DNA of 8,296 nt, from positions 14,028 to 22,323 of the forward strand of contig DQIA01000036.1 of NCBI GenBank assembly GCA_003525905.1, in the 5' to 3' direction. How positions within the stretch are numbered: the first letter of the stretch is position 1; each line of letters begins with the position of its first letter. Source of the DNA: Clostridiales bacterium (lineage in GTDB: Bacteria > Bacillota > Clostridia > Oscillospirales > Oscillospiraceae). The notes beneath the pieces are model-generated. The model worked only from the letters and a program-made list of their open reading frames with translations, ran no database searches and was not told where the DNA came from. Position numbers and translations under genes: made by a program. Below are positions 1 to 7,599 of this stretch, one piece after another.

Positions 1-662
1 CTGTCGCCGCAGACGGAGCAGGTATGTGTGGTGTAACCGTTGTTCGTGCAGGTCGGAGCCGTCACAACGGCTTCATAGGTGTGGTCCGCCTTTGCCAGAG
101 CAACGTCATAGCTGTCACCGCAGTGCGAGCAGGTGAAGGTCTTGACGCCCTCTGCCGTGCAGGTCGGCACGCGGGTGATCTGCCAGACATAGTCATGGCC
201 GGTGGCCGGAACGATGGTGTCGATGTAGCTGTCGCCGCAGACGGAGCAGGTATGCGTGGTGTAACCGGCGGCGGTGCAGGTCGGGGCAGTGACGGTATCC
301 TCATAGCTGTGGCCGGTAGCCGGAACAATGGAATCAACGTAGCTGTGGCCGCAGACGCTGCACAGGTGCGTGGTATAACCGGCGGCGGTGCAGGTCGGGG
401 CAGTCACGGTGAGCGTGTACTGATGACCGGCAGCGTCAACATAGTTGTCGCGGTAGCTGTCGCCGCAGACGGAGCAGACGTGGTTCGTGTAGCCGTCCTT
501 CTCGCAGGTCGGGGCAACGACCGATTCCTCGTAGCTGTGGCCGGTGGCCGGGACAAAGTCGGCCTTGACGGTCTCGCCGCAGGCGGTGCAGGTGTAGATC
601 GTGTAGCCCTGCTCGGTGCAGGTCGGGGCGACAACGGTCGTCTTCTCCAGCGTATGCTCGCT
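1..662 (-). repeat. Array of ~114-bp in-frame repeats encoding CxxC motifs (six units, runs off left edge)
   Basis: Six units share the core 'APTCTxxGYTTHTCSVCGDSY...VPATGH'. The conserved DNA word caggtcgg (plus-strand reading) recurs at 49, 160, 277, 391, 505 and 619, giving spacings of 111, 117, 114, 114 and 114 bp. All are multiples of three, so the frame is kept. Each unit has one Cys after the 'APT/VPT' strand and a CxxC pair 10 residues later, plus a conserved Gly-His, suggesting a small Cys/His metal-binding or disulfide-stabilised module. The fifth unit is the most diverged (TCTAEGVKTFTCSHCGD). Such arrays are familiar in large Clostridia surface proteins, but their function is not established. 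The array continues beyond position 1. Confidence 0.9.
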
Positions 663-3600
663 CTGGCCCTCGGCCAGCTTCTGCCAGAGCAGGATGGGAT
701 AGCCGCCGTTGACCTTCTGCATGCAGGTGCCGTCAGCCTTGAAGGAAGCGCCGAGCTTCGTGACGAAGCCGGAGGCTTTCATGGCCTCCGCCGACATCTC
801 TACAAAGACGGACGGATCATGCATCGTGGAATAGACCATCATGCCGAGGCCTTCGAGGCCGCAGGCGCGGTAGTAGACGTCTTTCACTTCAAGGTAGCTG
901 CCCTCGGAGTAGTCCGCGTGCATGACGCCGATGGCAGCGCCGGGGTTACCGGCTGTCTTCAGACCGAGGTCGGTCACGGTGCCGGTGTTGTAGCAGTTGT
1001 GAACGTAGCTCTGCTCATAGACTCTCGAGGAGCTGGCGTCGAGCTTGCCGACAAGACCGCCGATGCCGCAGTAGTACTTGTCACTGTGGCCGGTGATCGC
1101 GCCGGAGTTGTAGCTGTCGACGATGTAGCTCGGGCCATTCGTGGCATCGGAGCTGCTGCCGACCGAGCCGACGAGGCCGCCGACATAGCAGTCGCCGGTG
1201 ACGGCGCCGGTGTTATAGCAGCGGGTGAGGGCGGAGCCGTAGCGAATTTCGGCAAAGAGACCGCCGATTGCCTGCTTGCCGGTACCATATTCCACAAGGC
1301 TGATGGCTCCGGTATTGCCGCAGTCCGTTGCCTTGGTGGACTTGACCTCGGCACCGAAGCCGCCGACCTTGGTGCGGGCGGTGATGGCGCCGTTGTTCAT
1401 GCAGGAAGTATAGGTCGTCTTTTCGCTCAGTGCGGCAAAGCCGGAGACGTAGTCGCCGTCGGAGGTTACGCTGCCGTTGTTCACGCAGCGCAGGAAGTCT
1501 GCGTTCTTCACCGTACCGGCAAAGCCGCCGATGTAGCTCCAGGGATAGGGAGCCGTGCCCTGCTTGGCCGTGACGGTGACGTCCGTTGTGACGTCCGTAA
1601 AGGAGACGTATTCCGCAGCGCCGACGAGGCCGCCGGAATAGGCATAGGAGTTGCGATAGTTCTCCGTGATGGAGAGCGTGCCGGTGAGCGTCAGATTCTT
1701 GATCTCTGCCTTCTTGTCGGCCGTGCCCTTGACATAGCCGAAGAGGCCGAGGTACGGAGCGCCGATTGACTTGTCATCGGAATCGAAGGTGATGCTCATG
1801 CCGGTGATGCTGTGGCCGTCGCCGTCAAAATTACCGGTGAACGGCTGCTTCAGGGAGCCGATCGGGGTCCAGCTTTCAACGCTCGTCAGGTCGATGTTGG
1901 CCGTCAGCTTGCCGCTGATGCCGGTCTCACCGCTGTTGACCTTGCTCGCGAACCAAAGCAGCTGGCTGGCGTTGCCGATGAGGTAGACACCGTCTTCATC
2001 CTGGCTGGGCAGGACGTCGAGCTCGAGCTTGGCCGTCTTCGTCTTCAGGCCGTAGTTGGCGCTGTCGAAGCCGTAGGTGTAAGAGAGGATGATGGAGGTC
2101 TGACCCTGTTCGATCGGGCCTTCCTGCCAGGTCACATAGTTCGTGATATCCCGCTCGAGACCGTTGGCCAGCTTGGCAACGACCTTCATGCCGGAGGCAT
2201 CGAACGTCTCGCCGGCCTTATAGGTCATCTTCTCCGGGTTTTCCGTGACCTCAATGGACAGAATCTTCGAGGTGATGGCCATCATGTAGCAGGAGTCGTT
2301 CTTGTAGTAGATCGTGCCGGTGCTGTCTGCGATGGTGGAGCAGATACAGTACTGTGCCAGCGGAGCCTGCGGCGTGAAGATCTCGCTGTAGCCGGAATCC
2401 GTGGCCGTCTTCGGCTCGGTCTGGCCCGGGCGATCCATCAGGACGGAAATGCCGCCGGGGGTATAGTTGTAGGGGAGGTAGATGAAGACATAGCCGTCGC
2501 CCGCGCCGTCGCCGTCGAAGTCCTTGTCGACATAGGCCGTGGAGACCATGGCCGAGGTCTGCGGATAGCCGATGATGCCGTAGGAATAGGCATAGCTCAT
2601 TTCGCCAGTTGCAGTATCCAGATCAATGACCTCGATGCAGTGGCCGCCGTTCTGGGAGAACTGGCCCTTGCTGCCGGAAACGCCGAGGTAGATGCGCCCG
2701 TTGTAGACGGACGGCGTGCAAGTGGACATGATGGCACCGGGCTTTTCCTCACTGGTGTAGCCCTCGGCGTCCTTGAGCGCCAGAGACTTGAAGTCCGTGA
2801 TCTTGCCGGTTTCCCAGTCGATGGCGGCATTGTAGATGTAGCCGCCCTTGGACGTGAAGAACACGCGGTCAGAATCCGGGTCGTGGGAAACGTTGGAGCG
2901 GATATCACCCTTGCAGCCGTAGTGGGAGTCGAGCAGCTTGCCTGTCAGGCGGTCAAAGACCAGCAGGGCGGAGGTGTTGATATAGTCGCCCTCGCCGGAG
3001 CCGTCGTCCGTGCCGACGATGCAGAGGTTATCCGTCACATAAGCGCCTGCCCAGTAGAAGCCGCCGACGCAGGCATAGGACCAGGAGGCGAGCTTGGCTT
3101 CATCCGTCTTCATCGGGTCCTCATCCGTCACGGAGATGGCAACGAAGTTGCCGGGCTTGCTCTCGCCGTTCCAGAAGCCGACATAGATGTAGCCGTCGTG
3201 GTATGTCGGGGAGGTATTGGGCTGGCCGCCGAGCGGATCGGTGTAGATCCACAGGGATTCGAGCGTCTTGGCGTTGAAGGCCTGGATCTTGCCGCCGGAC
3301 AGGCCGACAAAGATCATGCCGTCGGCATAGGTTGCCGGGTTGATGGAGAAGCTGGAGGTACCTGCCATCGTGCCCTCTGCGAGCACCTTGCCGGTGTTGA
3401 CGTCGAGGCGCTTGATGGTGCTGCCGGTGTAGGTGATGAGGTCACCGTCCACCAGAATGGGGGAGCCGGGAGCGGCCGCCCAGCCTGTGCCGTACTTCGC
3501 AGCCCACAGCAGCTCGCTGTCCTCACTTGTGTAGGGCGTGGGGGCGTTCGTGATGCCAAGGTGATTGCTGCCGTTGCGGAAGTTAGGCCATTCGGCGGGG

Positions 3601-6600
3601 AGATCCTTGACAAGGGTCGTGTTCTCTTCGGCTGCGGTCAGCGTGATCTTGAGCACTGGCTCGGCCGCGCTGGCAGTCAGGCTGCCCGACTTGCCGACAT
3701 AGCCCTTTGCCGTTGCGACATAGGTGTAGGCCGCGCCGTCCATCAGGGCATAATCGCCGTTTTCATCCGGATAGATGCTGGTGTTGAACGAGTCATACAT
3801 GACCAGCAGGGCGTTCTCCGGGTCAAGCTCTGCACGCACCTTGCAGATGGCGTGCTTCGTTGCCTTGACGGTGTAGGAGGTCGACAGGCCGTCCGCATTG
3901 GAGACGACGACGGTCATGACGTTCTCGCCGTCCTGCAGGGTCCATTCGCCGGACTCCGCGCCGTTGTAGGTCACGGTGTAGCCGTCCTGATACGGTATGG
4001 CGCTGAGCGTGATGGAATCTGCCGTCGTGTCGATGGTGTATTCCGCCGTGCGGTGCGAGAACGTCTCGTTCATGCGCGCGCCGGTCACGTTCAGGGCAGA
4101 CAGGGTCGGAGTGCGGAACGAGGTGAGCGTGTAGGTCTGCGTATTGCCGTCAACGCCGACCGTCAGGGTGACGGTGTTCGGCTTGGCATCGCGGCTGAAG
4201 TTCGCCAGGCTCTGGCCGGAGGTCTTGCCGGACGTAATGGCCGTGGACTGGGTTTTGCCGTTATACAGATTCGTCCACTCGGCCTTGATGGTGGAGCCTT
4301 CCGGGGCATTTTCAGACAGCGTGGCCCACAGGAAGGCGCTGAAGCCGTCTGCATCGGGGACTGCAACCTGATATTCGGCCGTCTTACCGTCGAATTCCGG
4401 CGTGAAGGCATAGTCACCGGAACCGTTATAAGCGGTCAGACGGAGCGCGGACAGGTAGGCGATCTTCTCACCGCAGCGGCTGCAGATGCCGCCTTCGCCG
4501 ACATTGTGGCCGAGAGCCGGAATCTCTTCCGCCTTCGTCTCGCCGCAGGCCGTGCAGGTGTAGGTCTTGGAACCGGCCTCGGTGCAGGTCGCGTCGACCG
4601 TTGCGGTCACTTTAAACGTGTGCTCGCTCTGGCCTTCGCCCAGCTGCTGCCAGGTGAGGACGGGGTAGCCGCTGTTGACCTTCTGCATGCAGGTGCCGTC
4701 AGCCTTGAAGGAAGCGCCGAGCTTCGTGACGAAGTCGGAGGCCTTCATGGCCTCTGCCGTCATCTCTGCGAAGACGGACGGATCGTGCATTGTGGAATAG
4801 TTCATCTTGCCGAGACCTTCGAGGCCGCAGGCGAGGTAGTAGACGTTTTCCACTTCGAGGTAGCTGTCCGTGGAATAATCCGCATGCATCAGACCGATCG
4901 CCGCACCGGCGTTGATCGTCTTCAGACCAAGGTCGGTCACGGTGCCGACATTGTAGCAGTTGTGAACGTAGCTCTGCTCATAGGTTCTCGAGGAGCTGGC
5001 GTCGAGCTTGCCGACCAGACCGCCGATGCCGCAGTAGTTCTTGTCGCTGTGGCCGGTGATCGAGCCGGAGTTGTAGCTGTCGACGATGTAGCTCGGGCCG
5101 TTCGCGGCGTCGGAGCCGCTGCCGACCGAGCCGACGAGACCGCCGACATAGCAGTCGCCGGTGACGGCACCGGTGTTATAGCAGCGCGTAAGCGTCGAGC
5201 CGTAGCCCATCTCGCCAAACAGACCGCCGATGCCCTGATTGCCGCCGTTGTAGGCTGCAAGGCCGATCGTGCCGGTGTTGTAGGAGTCGACCGTCTTCGT
5301 GGACTTTACGGCGCCGCCAAAGCCGCCGATCTTCGTGCGGCCGGTGATCGCACCGTTGTTCACGCAGGAGGTGTAGGCCGTCGTCTCACTCTTGGCCGCG
5401 AAGCCGGAGACATAGTCGCCGTCCGTGGTCACGGTGCCGTTGTTGACGCAGCGCAGGAAGTCTGCATTCTTCACCGTACCGGCAAAGCCACCGACATAGC
5501 TCCACGGATAGGGGGCAGAGCCCTTCTTCGCGGTGACGGCAACGTTCGTCGTGATATCGGTGAAGGAAACATATTCCGCACCGCCAACGAGGCCGCCGGA
5601 GTAAGCGAAGGAGTTGCGGTAGTTTTCGGTGATGTCCAGCTTGCCGGAGAGCATCAGGTTCTTGATCTCCGCCTTCTTGTCGGCCGTGCCCTTGACATAG
5701 CCGAAGAGGCCGAGGTACGGAGCGCCGACAGATTTGTCATTGGAATCGAAGGTGATGCTCATGCCGGTGATGCTGTGGCCGTCGCCGTCAAAGCTGCCGG
5801 TGAACGGCTGCTTCTGGGAGCCCATCGGGGTCCACGCTTCGGTCAGCTCGATATTGGCAGTCAGCTTGCCGCTGATGGCGGTATCGCCGCCGTTGACCTT
5901 CGCTGCGAACCACTGCAGCTGCTTCTCGCTGGCGATGCCGTAGACGCCGCTTTCGTCCTGCGTGGGGATCGCGGGGTCCTTTTCACCGCAGCGGATGCAG
6001 GCACCGTCTGCGCCGAAGGTGTGGCCGAGGGCCGGAAGCTCTTCCGTGCGGGTCTCGCCGTGCACGCTGCAGGAGAACGTCTTGACACCGGCCGTCGTGC
6101 AGGTGGGCTCCGTCGTGACGACGCCTTCATTCCACTGACAGGGCTGTGCATCGCCGCTGGAGAGGACGATCTTTGCCGTTGCGGGGGCGTAGCAGGCGTC
6201 CTCCGTGCCGTAGTTCGGGTCATAGCCCAGCAGGTAATAGGTACCGGCCTTCAGCGAGGCCGTGTCGAGCGTGTAGCTGCTGCCTTCGCTCGTAAGCTCC
6301 TGCTGCTGTTCCCAGTTTTCATTGTAGAGCTTCACATTGAGACCGGTGATCGGCTCAAAGGACTCCGTGCCGCCGTCGGACACGGACTTGGTGTCATACT
6401 TCTGCGTTTCGAATGTGATCTTTTCACCGACCTTGGCGGTGTAGTCGTCCTTGTCAAAGCGGGCGAATGCGCCGTAGGTCCAGAAGCTCCAGTTGGAGAA
6501 CATGGCCAGATCGATCGTGTCGTTGTCGGACAGCAGAATGTAGTCTGCCGTGGAGCCCCAGCCCGCAGACATCAGGGGATAGACGTGGTTGCGGTAGTAC

Positions 6601-7418
6601 ATGAGGTTCTCGTCATGGCCCCAGAAGTTCTGCATGTACATGGACGTGGCGCTGCCGGAGATGAGCAGCGCATTCAGCGTATCCTTATAGGAGCCGCCGA
6701 GCATGTCATTCACGCCTTCGCCGCTGCCGGTGAATTCCAGCAGGCCGGATGTGCCCTTGCCGCAGTCCTTCTCGGCCTCGCCGAGGTAGTAGCGCTCGAG
6801 CATATAGATGTAGAGGTGCAGGAGCGTCGGGCGCTGCACGATCTCGTTGTCCGTATAGCTTCCGGAGCCGTTCTCCGTGTGGTAACGGTTAAAATCGTCC
6901 AGACCGTACAGGGACAGAGGGAAGTACGGGACCTTGACCTCCAGATGCGACAGGATGGTGCCGCCGTCGTCCTTGCCGATGATCGGTGCGCCGTCGCTCG
7001 AGATGGTCACATAGACGGTGACGGAGGCCTGGTCGGTCTCGTCATAGCCGTACTGGTTCTTGCCGCCGTCCTCCACAGCCTCGACCGTGATGGGAACGAC
7101 AACCTCAGCACTGCCGCCGCCCGTGCAGGTAGCGGTAATGCCGATGCGGAATTCCCCTGCCTCGGCAGAGGTGAACTGCAGCGTATTGTCCTTCTTGATA
7201 TAGACCTTATCGCCGTAATCCGCCTTCAGCGTGAAGCTGAGAGCGTGCCCGTTCGGGTCGGTGAACACCGTTCCGAGCGGGAGTTGGTACAGTGCGCCGA
7301 CCTTGACGGGATCGGGCGCCGGGGTACTTACCGTGATGTCACAGTCCGCCGCGAAGACCGCGGGAACCATCGACAGAAGCATGGCAAGCACCAGCAGGAT
7401 GCTCAGGATTCTTTTCAT
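1..7418 (-). CDS. Giant secreted multidomain surface protein, DUF4430/GLUG/beta-propeller/CxxC repeats (3' end outside window)
   Basis: The frame is open from ATG at 7418 to the left edge (2,472 complete codons, no stop seen). Residues 1-24 form a signal peptide (MKRILSILLVLAML..., cleavage near AVFA/AD). Approximate domains: 25-130 Ig/cadherin-like; 133-325 DUF4430-like (transcobalamin C-terminal-like), with VPYFPLSLYGL and NFWGH...GWGSTADYILL; 325-425 Ig-like linker ending YYLLGYDPNYGTEDACYAPA; 427-482 Cys motifs; 487-927 GLUG module A; 932-988 Cys motifs; 989-1188 two cadherin-like sandwiches; 1189-1270 carboxypeptidase-regulatory-like; 1277-1713 PQQ-like propeller; 1718-1803 Big_3; 1804-2247 GLUG module B; 2253 onward six CxxC repeats. 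No catalytic site was recognised. The role is inferred as extracellular ligand binding or adhesion. The cobalamin riboswitch upstream makes corrinoid binding the leading specific hypothesis. The cell-wall anchor, if any, lies outside the window. The start is supported by an AAAGGA RBS and the signal peptide directly after it. The coding reality is very certain; the function is not. Confidence 0.95.
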   Translation of the reverse strand, partial: MKRILSILLVLAMLLSMVPAVFAADCDITVSTPAPDPVKVGALYQLPLGTVFTDPNGHALSFTLKADYGDKVYIKKDNTLQFTSAEAGEFRIGITATCTGGGSAEVVVPITVEAVEDGGKNQYGYDETDQASVTVYVTISSDGAPIIGKDDGGTILSHLEVKVPYFPLSLYGLDDFNRYHTENGSGSYTDNEIVQRPTLLHLYIYMLERYYLGEAEKDCGKGTSGLLEFTGSGEGVNDMLGGSYKDTLNALLISGSATSMYMQNFWGHDENLMYYRNHVYPLMSAGWGSTADYILLSDNDTIDLAMFSNWSFWTYGAFARFDKDDYTAKVGEKITFETQKYDTKSVSDGGTESFEPITGLNVKLYNENWEQQQELTSEGSSYTLDTASLKAGTYYLLGYDPNYGTEDACYAPATAKIVLSSGDAQPCQWNEGVVTTEPTCTTAGVKTFSCSVHGETRTEELPALGHTFGADGACIRCGEKDPAIPTQDESGVYGIASEKQLQWFAAKVNGGDTAISGKLTANIELTEAWTPMGSQKQPFTGSFDGDGHSITGMSITFDSNDKSVGAPYLGLFGYVKGTADKKAEIKNLMLSGKLDITENYRNSFAYSGGLVGGAEYVSFTDITTNVAVTAKKGSAPYPWSYVGGFAGTVKNADFLRCVNNGTVTTDGDYVSGFAAKSETTAYTSCVNNGAITGRTKIGGFGGAVKSTKTVDSYNTGTIGLAAYNGGNQGIGGLFGEMGYGSTLTRCYNTGAVTGDCYVGGLVGSVGSGSDAANGPSYIVDSYNSGSITGHSDKNYCGIGGLVGKLDASSSRTYEQSYVHNCYNVGTVTDLGLKTINAGAAIGLMHADYSTDSYLEVENVYYLACGLEGLGKMNYSTMHDPSVFAEMTAEAMKASDFVTKLGASFKADGTCMQKVNSGYPVLTWQQLGEGQSEHTFKVTATVDATCTEAGSKTYTCTACGETKAEEIPALGHNVGEGGICSRCGEKIAYLSALRLTAYNGSGDYAFTPEFDGKTAEYQVAVPDADGFSAFLWATLSENAPEGSTIKAEWTNLYNGKTQSTAITSGKTSGQSLANFSRDAKPNTVTLTVGVDGNTQTYTLTSFRTPTLSALNVTGARMNETFSHRTAEYTIDTTADSITLSAIPYQDGYTVTYNGAESGEWTLQDGENVMTVVVSNADGLSTSYTVKATKHAICKVRAELDPENALLVMYDSFNTSIYPDENGDYALMDGAAYTYVATAKGYVGKSGSLTASAAEPVLKITLTAAEENTTLVKDLPAEWPNFRNGSNHLGITNAPTPYTSEDSELLWAAKYGTGWAAAPGSPILVDGDLITYTGSTIKRLDVNTGKVLAEGTMAGTSSFSINPATYADGMIFVGLSGGKIQAFNAKTLESLWIYTDPLGGQPNTSPTYHDGYIYVGFWNGESKPGNFVAISVTDEDPMKTDEAKLASWSYACVGGFYWAGAYVTDNLCIVGTDDGSGEGDYINTSALLVFDRLTGKLLDSHYGCKGDIRSNVSHDPDSDRVFFTSKGGYIYNAAIDWETGKITDFKSLALKDAEGYTSEEKPGAIMSTCTPSVYNGRIYLGVSGSKGQFSQNGGHCIEVIDLDTATGEMSYAYSYGIIGYPQTSAMVSTAYVDKDFDGDGAGDGYVFIYLPYNYTPGGISVLMDRPGQTEPKTATDSGYSEIFTPQAPLAQYCICSTIADSTGTIYYKNDSCYMMAITSKILSIEVTENPEKMTYKAGETFDASGMKVVAKLANGLERDITNYVTWQEGPIEQGQTSIILSYTYGFDSANYGLKTKTAKLELDVLPSQDEDGVYLIGNASQLLWFASKVNSGETGISGKLTANIDLTSVESWTPIGSLKQPFTGNFDGDGHSITGMSITFDSDDKSIGAPYLGLFGYVKGTADKKAEIKNLTLTGTLSITENYRNSYAYSGGLVGAAEYVSFTDVTTDVTVTAKQGTAPYPWSYIGGFAGTVKNADFLRCVNNGSVTSDGDYVSGFAALSEKTTYTSCMNNGAITARTKVGGFGAEVKSTKATDCGNTGAISLVEYGTGKQAIGGLFAEIRYGSALTRCYNTGAVTGDCYVGGLVGSVGSSSDATNGPSYIVDSYNSGAITGHSDKYYCGIGGLVGKLDASSSRVYEQSYVHNCYNTGTVTDLGLKTAGNPGAAIGVMHADYSEGSYLEVKDVYYRACGLEGLGMMVYSTMHDPSVFVEMSAEAMKASGFVTKLGASFKADGTCMQKVNGGYPILLWQKLAEGQSEHTLEKTTVVAPTCTEQGYTIYTCTACGETVKADFVPATGHSYEESVVAPTCEKDGYTNHVCSVCGDSYRDNYVDAAGHQYTLTVTAPTCTAAGYTTHLCSVCGHSYVDSIVPATGHSYEDTVTAPTCTAAGYTTHTCSVCGDSYIDTIVPATGHDYVWQITRVPTCTAEGVKTFTCSHCGDSYDVALAKADHTYEAVVTAPTCTNNGYTTHTCSVCGD
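643..2002 (-). repeat. GLUG module B: second copy of a ~1.35-kb intragenic duplication
   Basis: This block codes for about 450 residues that parallel GLUG module A almost residue for residue. It runs from a 'GVYLIGNASQLLWFASKVN' segment through about six GLUG-type units (GGFAGTV, SGFAALS, GGFGAEV, GGLFAEI, GGLVGSV, GGLVGKL, each followed by 'CxNxGxIT'-like strands) to the GGYPILLWQ end. Plus-strand offset to the other copy is 3,966 bp at 655 and 3,963 bp near 1801, so few indels have accumulated and they keep frame. Long exact matches remain, including 58 bp at 1708-1765. GLUG repeats are predicted right-handed beta-helix-like modules found in adhesins and peptidases. Confidence 0.88.
2010..2267 (-). 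other. Bacterial Ig-like Big_3-type domain (residues ~1718-1803)
   Basis: The segment ILSIEVTENPEKMTYKAGE, followed by FDASGMKVVAKLANGLERDI and then TNYVTW, has the 'P-x-K-x-x-Y-x-x-G-E-x-F-D-x-x-G-(M/L)-x-V' core of the Big_3 family. It links the propeller to the second GLUG module and is presumably a stalk or spacer. Confidence 0.75.
2280..3590 (-). other. PQQ-like beta-propeller region (residues ~1277-1713)
   Basis: The region opens with EWPNFRNGSNHLGI, close to the WPxFRG start of PQQ/quinoprotein-like repeat proteins. It then shows seven or eight blade-like repeats of the form 'P-x-(3)-D/N-G-x-(I/V)-(Y/F)-(V/T)-G ... D-x-x-T-G-K', such as SPILVDGDLITYTGSTIKRL, ATYADGMIFVGLSGGKIQAF, SPTYHDGYIYVGFWNGES, DRLTGKLLDSHYGC, DWETGKITDF and TPSVYNGRIYLGVSGSKG. 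No PQQ-binding residues or enzymatic signature were identified, so a structural or ligand-binding propeller is more likely than a dehydrogenase. It lies between a carboxypeptidase-regulatory-like domain and a Big_3 Ig domain. Confidence 0.75.
3855..4454 (-). other. Tandem cadherin-like beta-sandwich domains (residues ~989-1188)
   Basis: Two successive units begin LSALRLTAYNGSGDYAFTPE and LSALNVTGARMNETFSHRT. Both continue with the 'T-A-E-Y-x-V/I' strand (KTAEYQVAVPD, RTAEYTIDTTAD) and end in a 'YTL/YTVK' strand. This is the pattern of the cadherin-like beta-sandwich family (PF12733 type), common as a spacer in Firmicutes surface proteins. The second unit looks the more canonical. The role is probably structural or carbohydrate/protein contact. 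The call is from motif recognition only. Confidence 0.7.
4455..4570 (-). other. Middle Cys motif pair (residues ~950-988)
   Basis: The motif TCTEAGSKTYTCTACGETKA, then EEIPALGH, then GICSRCGEKIAYL follows GLUG module A directly. It shares the 'CxxCGE' tail with the N-terminal motif at 5972-6140 and the 'TCTExG..YTCTACGE' head with the first unit of the C-terminal array, so it looks like a bridge between the two types. It precedes the cadherin-like domains. Confidence 0.8.
4609..5962 (-). repeat. GLUG module A: first copy of a ~1.35-kb intragenic duplication
   Basis: This is the N-terminal partner of the block at 643-2002. It begins DESGVYGIASEKQLQWFAAK, carries GLUG units (GGFAGTV, SGFAAKS, GGFGGAV, GGLFGEM, GGLVGSV, GGLVGKL) and ends GYPVLTWQQLGEGQSEHTF. 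The same end is followed in both copies by a 'TCTExG...YTCTACGE' Cys motif, so the duplicated unit includes the start of the CxxC region. Divergence is mostly at third codon positions and in a few loops, consistent with selection on both copies or with gene conversion. Adjacent Cys motifs lie on both sides of this copy (6140-5972 and about 4570-4455). Confidence 0.88.
5972..6140 (-). other. N-terminal Cys motif pair with a CxxH variant (residues ~427-482)
   Basis: The segment reads 'CQWNEGVVTTEPTCTTAGVK', then TFSCSVHGETRTEELPALGH, then a CIRCGEKD tail (C474, C477). It matches the C-terminal repeat unit except that the CxxC is CSVH (C450, H453). A Cys-to-His change at this position would still allow metal coordination but would not allow a disulfide. 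This unit links the Ig-like segment to GLUG module A. Confidence 0.8.
6444..7022 (-). other. DUF4430-like / transcobalamin C-terminal-like domain (residues ~133-325)
   Basis: The segment opens with VTVYVTISSDG and runs through VPYFPLSLYGLDDFNRY, a helical part (LLHLYIYMLERYYLG), then NFWGHDENLMYYRN (N264-N277) and GWGSTADYILLSDNDTIDL (286-304). The last part has the Asn-Pro-Gly-Trp...Leu-x-Asp-x-Asp-x-Ile pattern of DUF4430 domains, a family classed with the C-terminal, cobalamin-contacting domain of transcobalamin. Assignment is by motif recognition from memory, without a profile search. Many DUF4430 proteins have no tested ligand, so the fold is more certain than cobalamin binding. An Ig-like segment ending AGTYYLLGYDPNYG follows, as I would expect in such surface proteins. 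Confidence 0.72.
7347..7418 (-). other. Signal peptide coding region of the giant protein
   Basis: The first 24 codons encode a positively charged start (MKR), a hydrophobic core (ILSILLVLAMLLSMV) and a small-residue cleavage region (PAVFAAD). This is a classical Sec signal peptide. There is no lipobox cysteine near the cleavage point, so it is not an obvious lipoprotein. Anchoring would have to come from the unseen C-terminus or from wall binding. Confidence 0.9.
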
Positions 7419-7422
7419 GCTG

Positions 7423-7431
7423 CTTTCCTTT
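7423..7431 (-). promoter_or_regulatory. Ribosome-binding site of the giant gene
   Basis: The transcript reads AAAGGAAAGCAGC then ATG. The purine-rich AAAGGA lies 7 bases upstream of the start at 7418. This fixes the start codon over internal Met13 and Met17, which would truncate the signal peptide. Confidence 0.85.
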
Positions 7432-7437
7432 CTTTTG

Positions 7438-7471
7438 GGGAAGCCATTGAGGATACGATTAGTGGCTTCCC
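7438..7471 (-). promoter_or_regulatory. RBS-proximal hairpin in the 5' UTR
   Basis: A perfect 9-bp stem (GGGAAGCCA / TGGCTTCCC) with a 16-base loop ends 6 bases upstream of the AAAGGA. It has no U-tract, so it is not a terminator. It could be an mRNA-stabilising or translation-modulating element. Confidence 0.6.
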
Positions 7472-7476
7472 GATTT

Positions 7477-7505
7477 TATTTATCCTTAGACCGTGTTCGG
7501 TCCAA
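7477..7505 (-). promoter_or_regulatory. Possible weak internal promoter for the giant gene
   Basis: TTGGAC (7500-7505) and TAAATA (7477-7482) are separated by 17 bases, just after the second terminator and upstream of the RBS. The -35 region overlaps a small hairpin (GACCG aaca CGGTC, 7489-7502). The -10 matches the consensus poorly, so this is tentative. If real, it would give riboswitch-independent basal expression. Confidence 0.3.
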
Positions 7506-7537
7506 AAGATCAGCGCAAAGCCCAACGGGCGGGCCGC

Positions 7538-7592
7538 AAAAAAACAGCCTGACAGGAAACTACATGGGAGCCATGGAGTTTTTGGCAAGCTG
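7538..7592 (-). terminator. Second intrinsic terminator in the leader of the giant gene
   Basis: In the minus-strand RNA, a 7-bp outer stem (CAGCUUG / CAGGCUG) encloses an inner hairpin of 10 pairs in 11 (AAACUCCAUGG, loop CUC, CCAUGUAGUUU). Seven U's follow directly (7538-7544). The geometry is that of a rho-independent terminator, though the stem has an internal loop. It is 120 bases upstream of the giant gene's start, so it could form a second attenuation point. Confidence 0.7.
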
Positions 7593-7599
7593 CTGCATC

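Noticed and set aside
1..662. The regular 114-bp periodicity as a CRISPR array or tandem satellite
   Set aside because: The repeats are long, diverged, keep the reading frame and encode a conserved Cys motif. There are no short identical repeats with unique spacers.
2280..3590. The propeller as a PQQ-dependent dehydrogenase
   Set aside because: No PQQ-binding or catalytic residues could be recognised, and the domain is embedded among adhesion and spacer modules in a surface protein.
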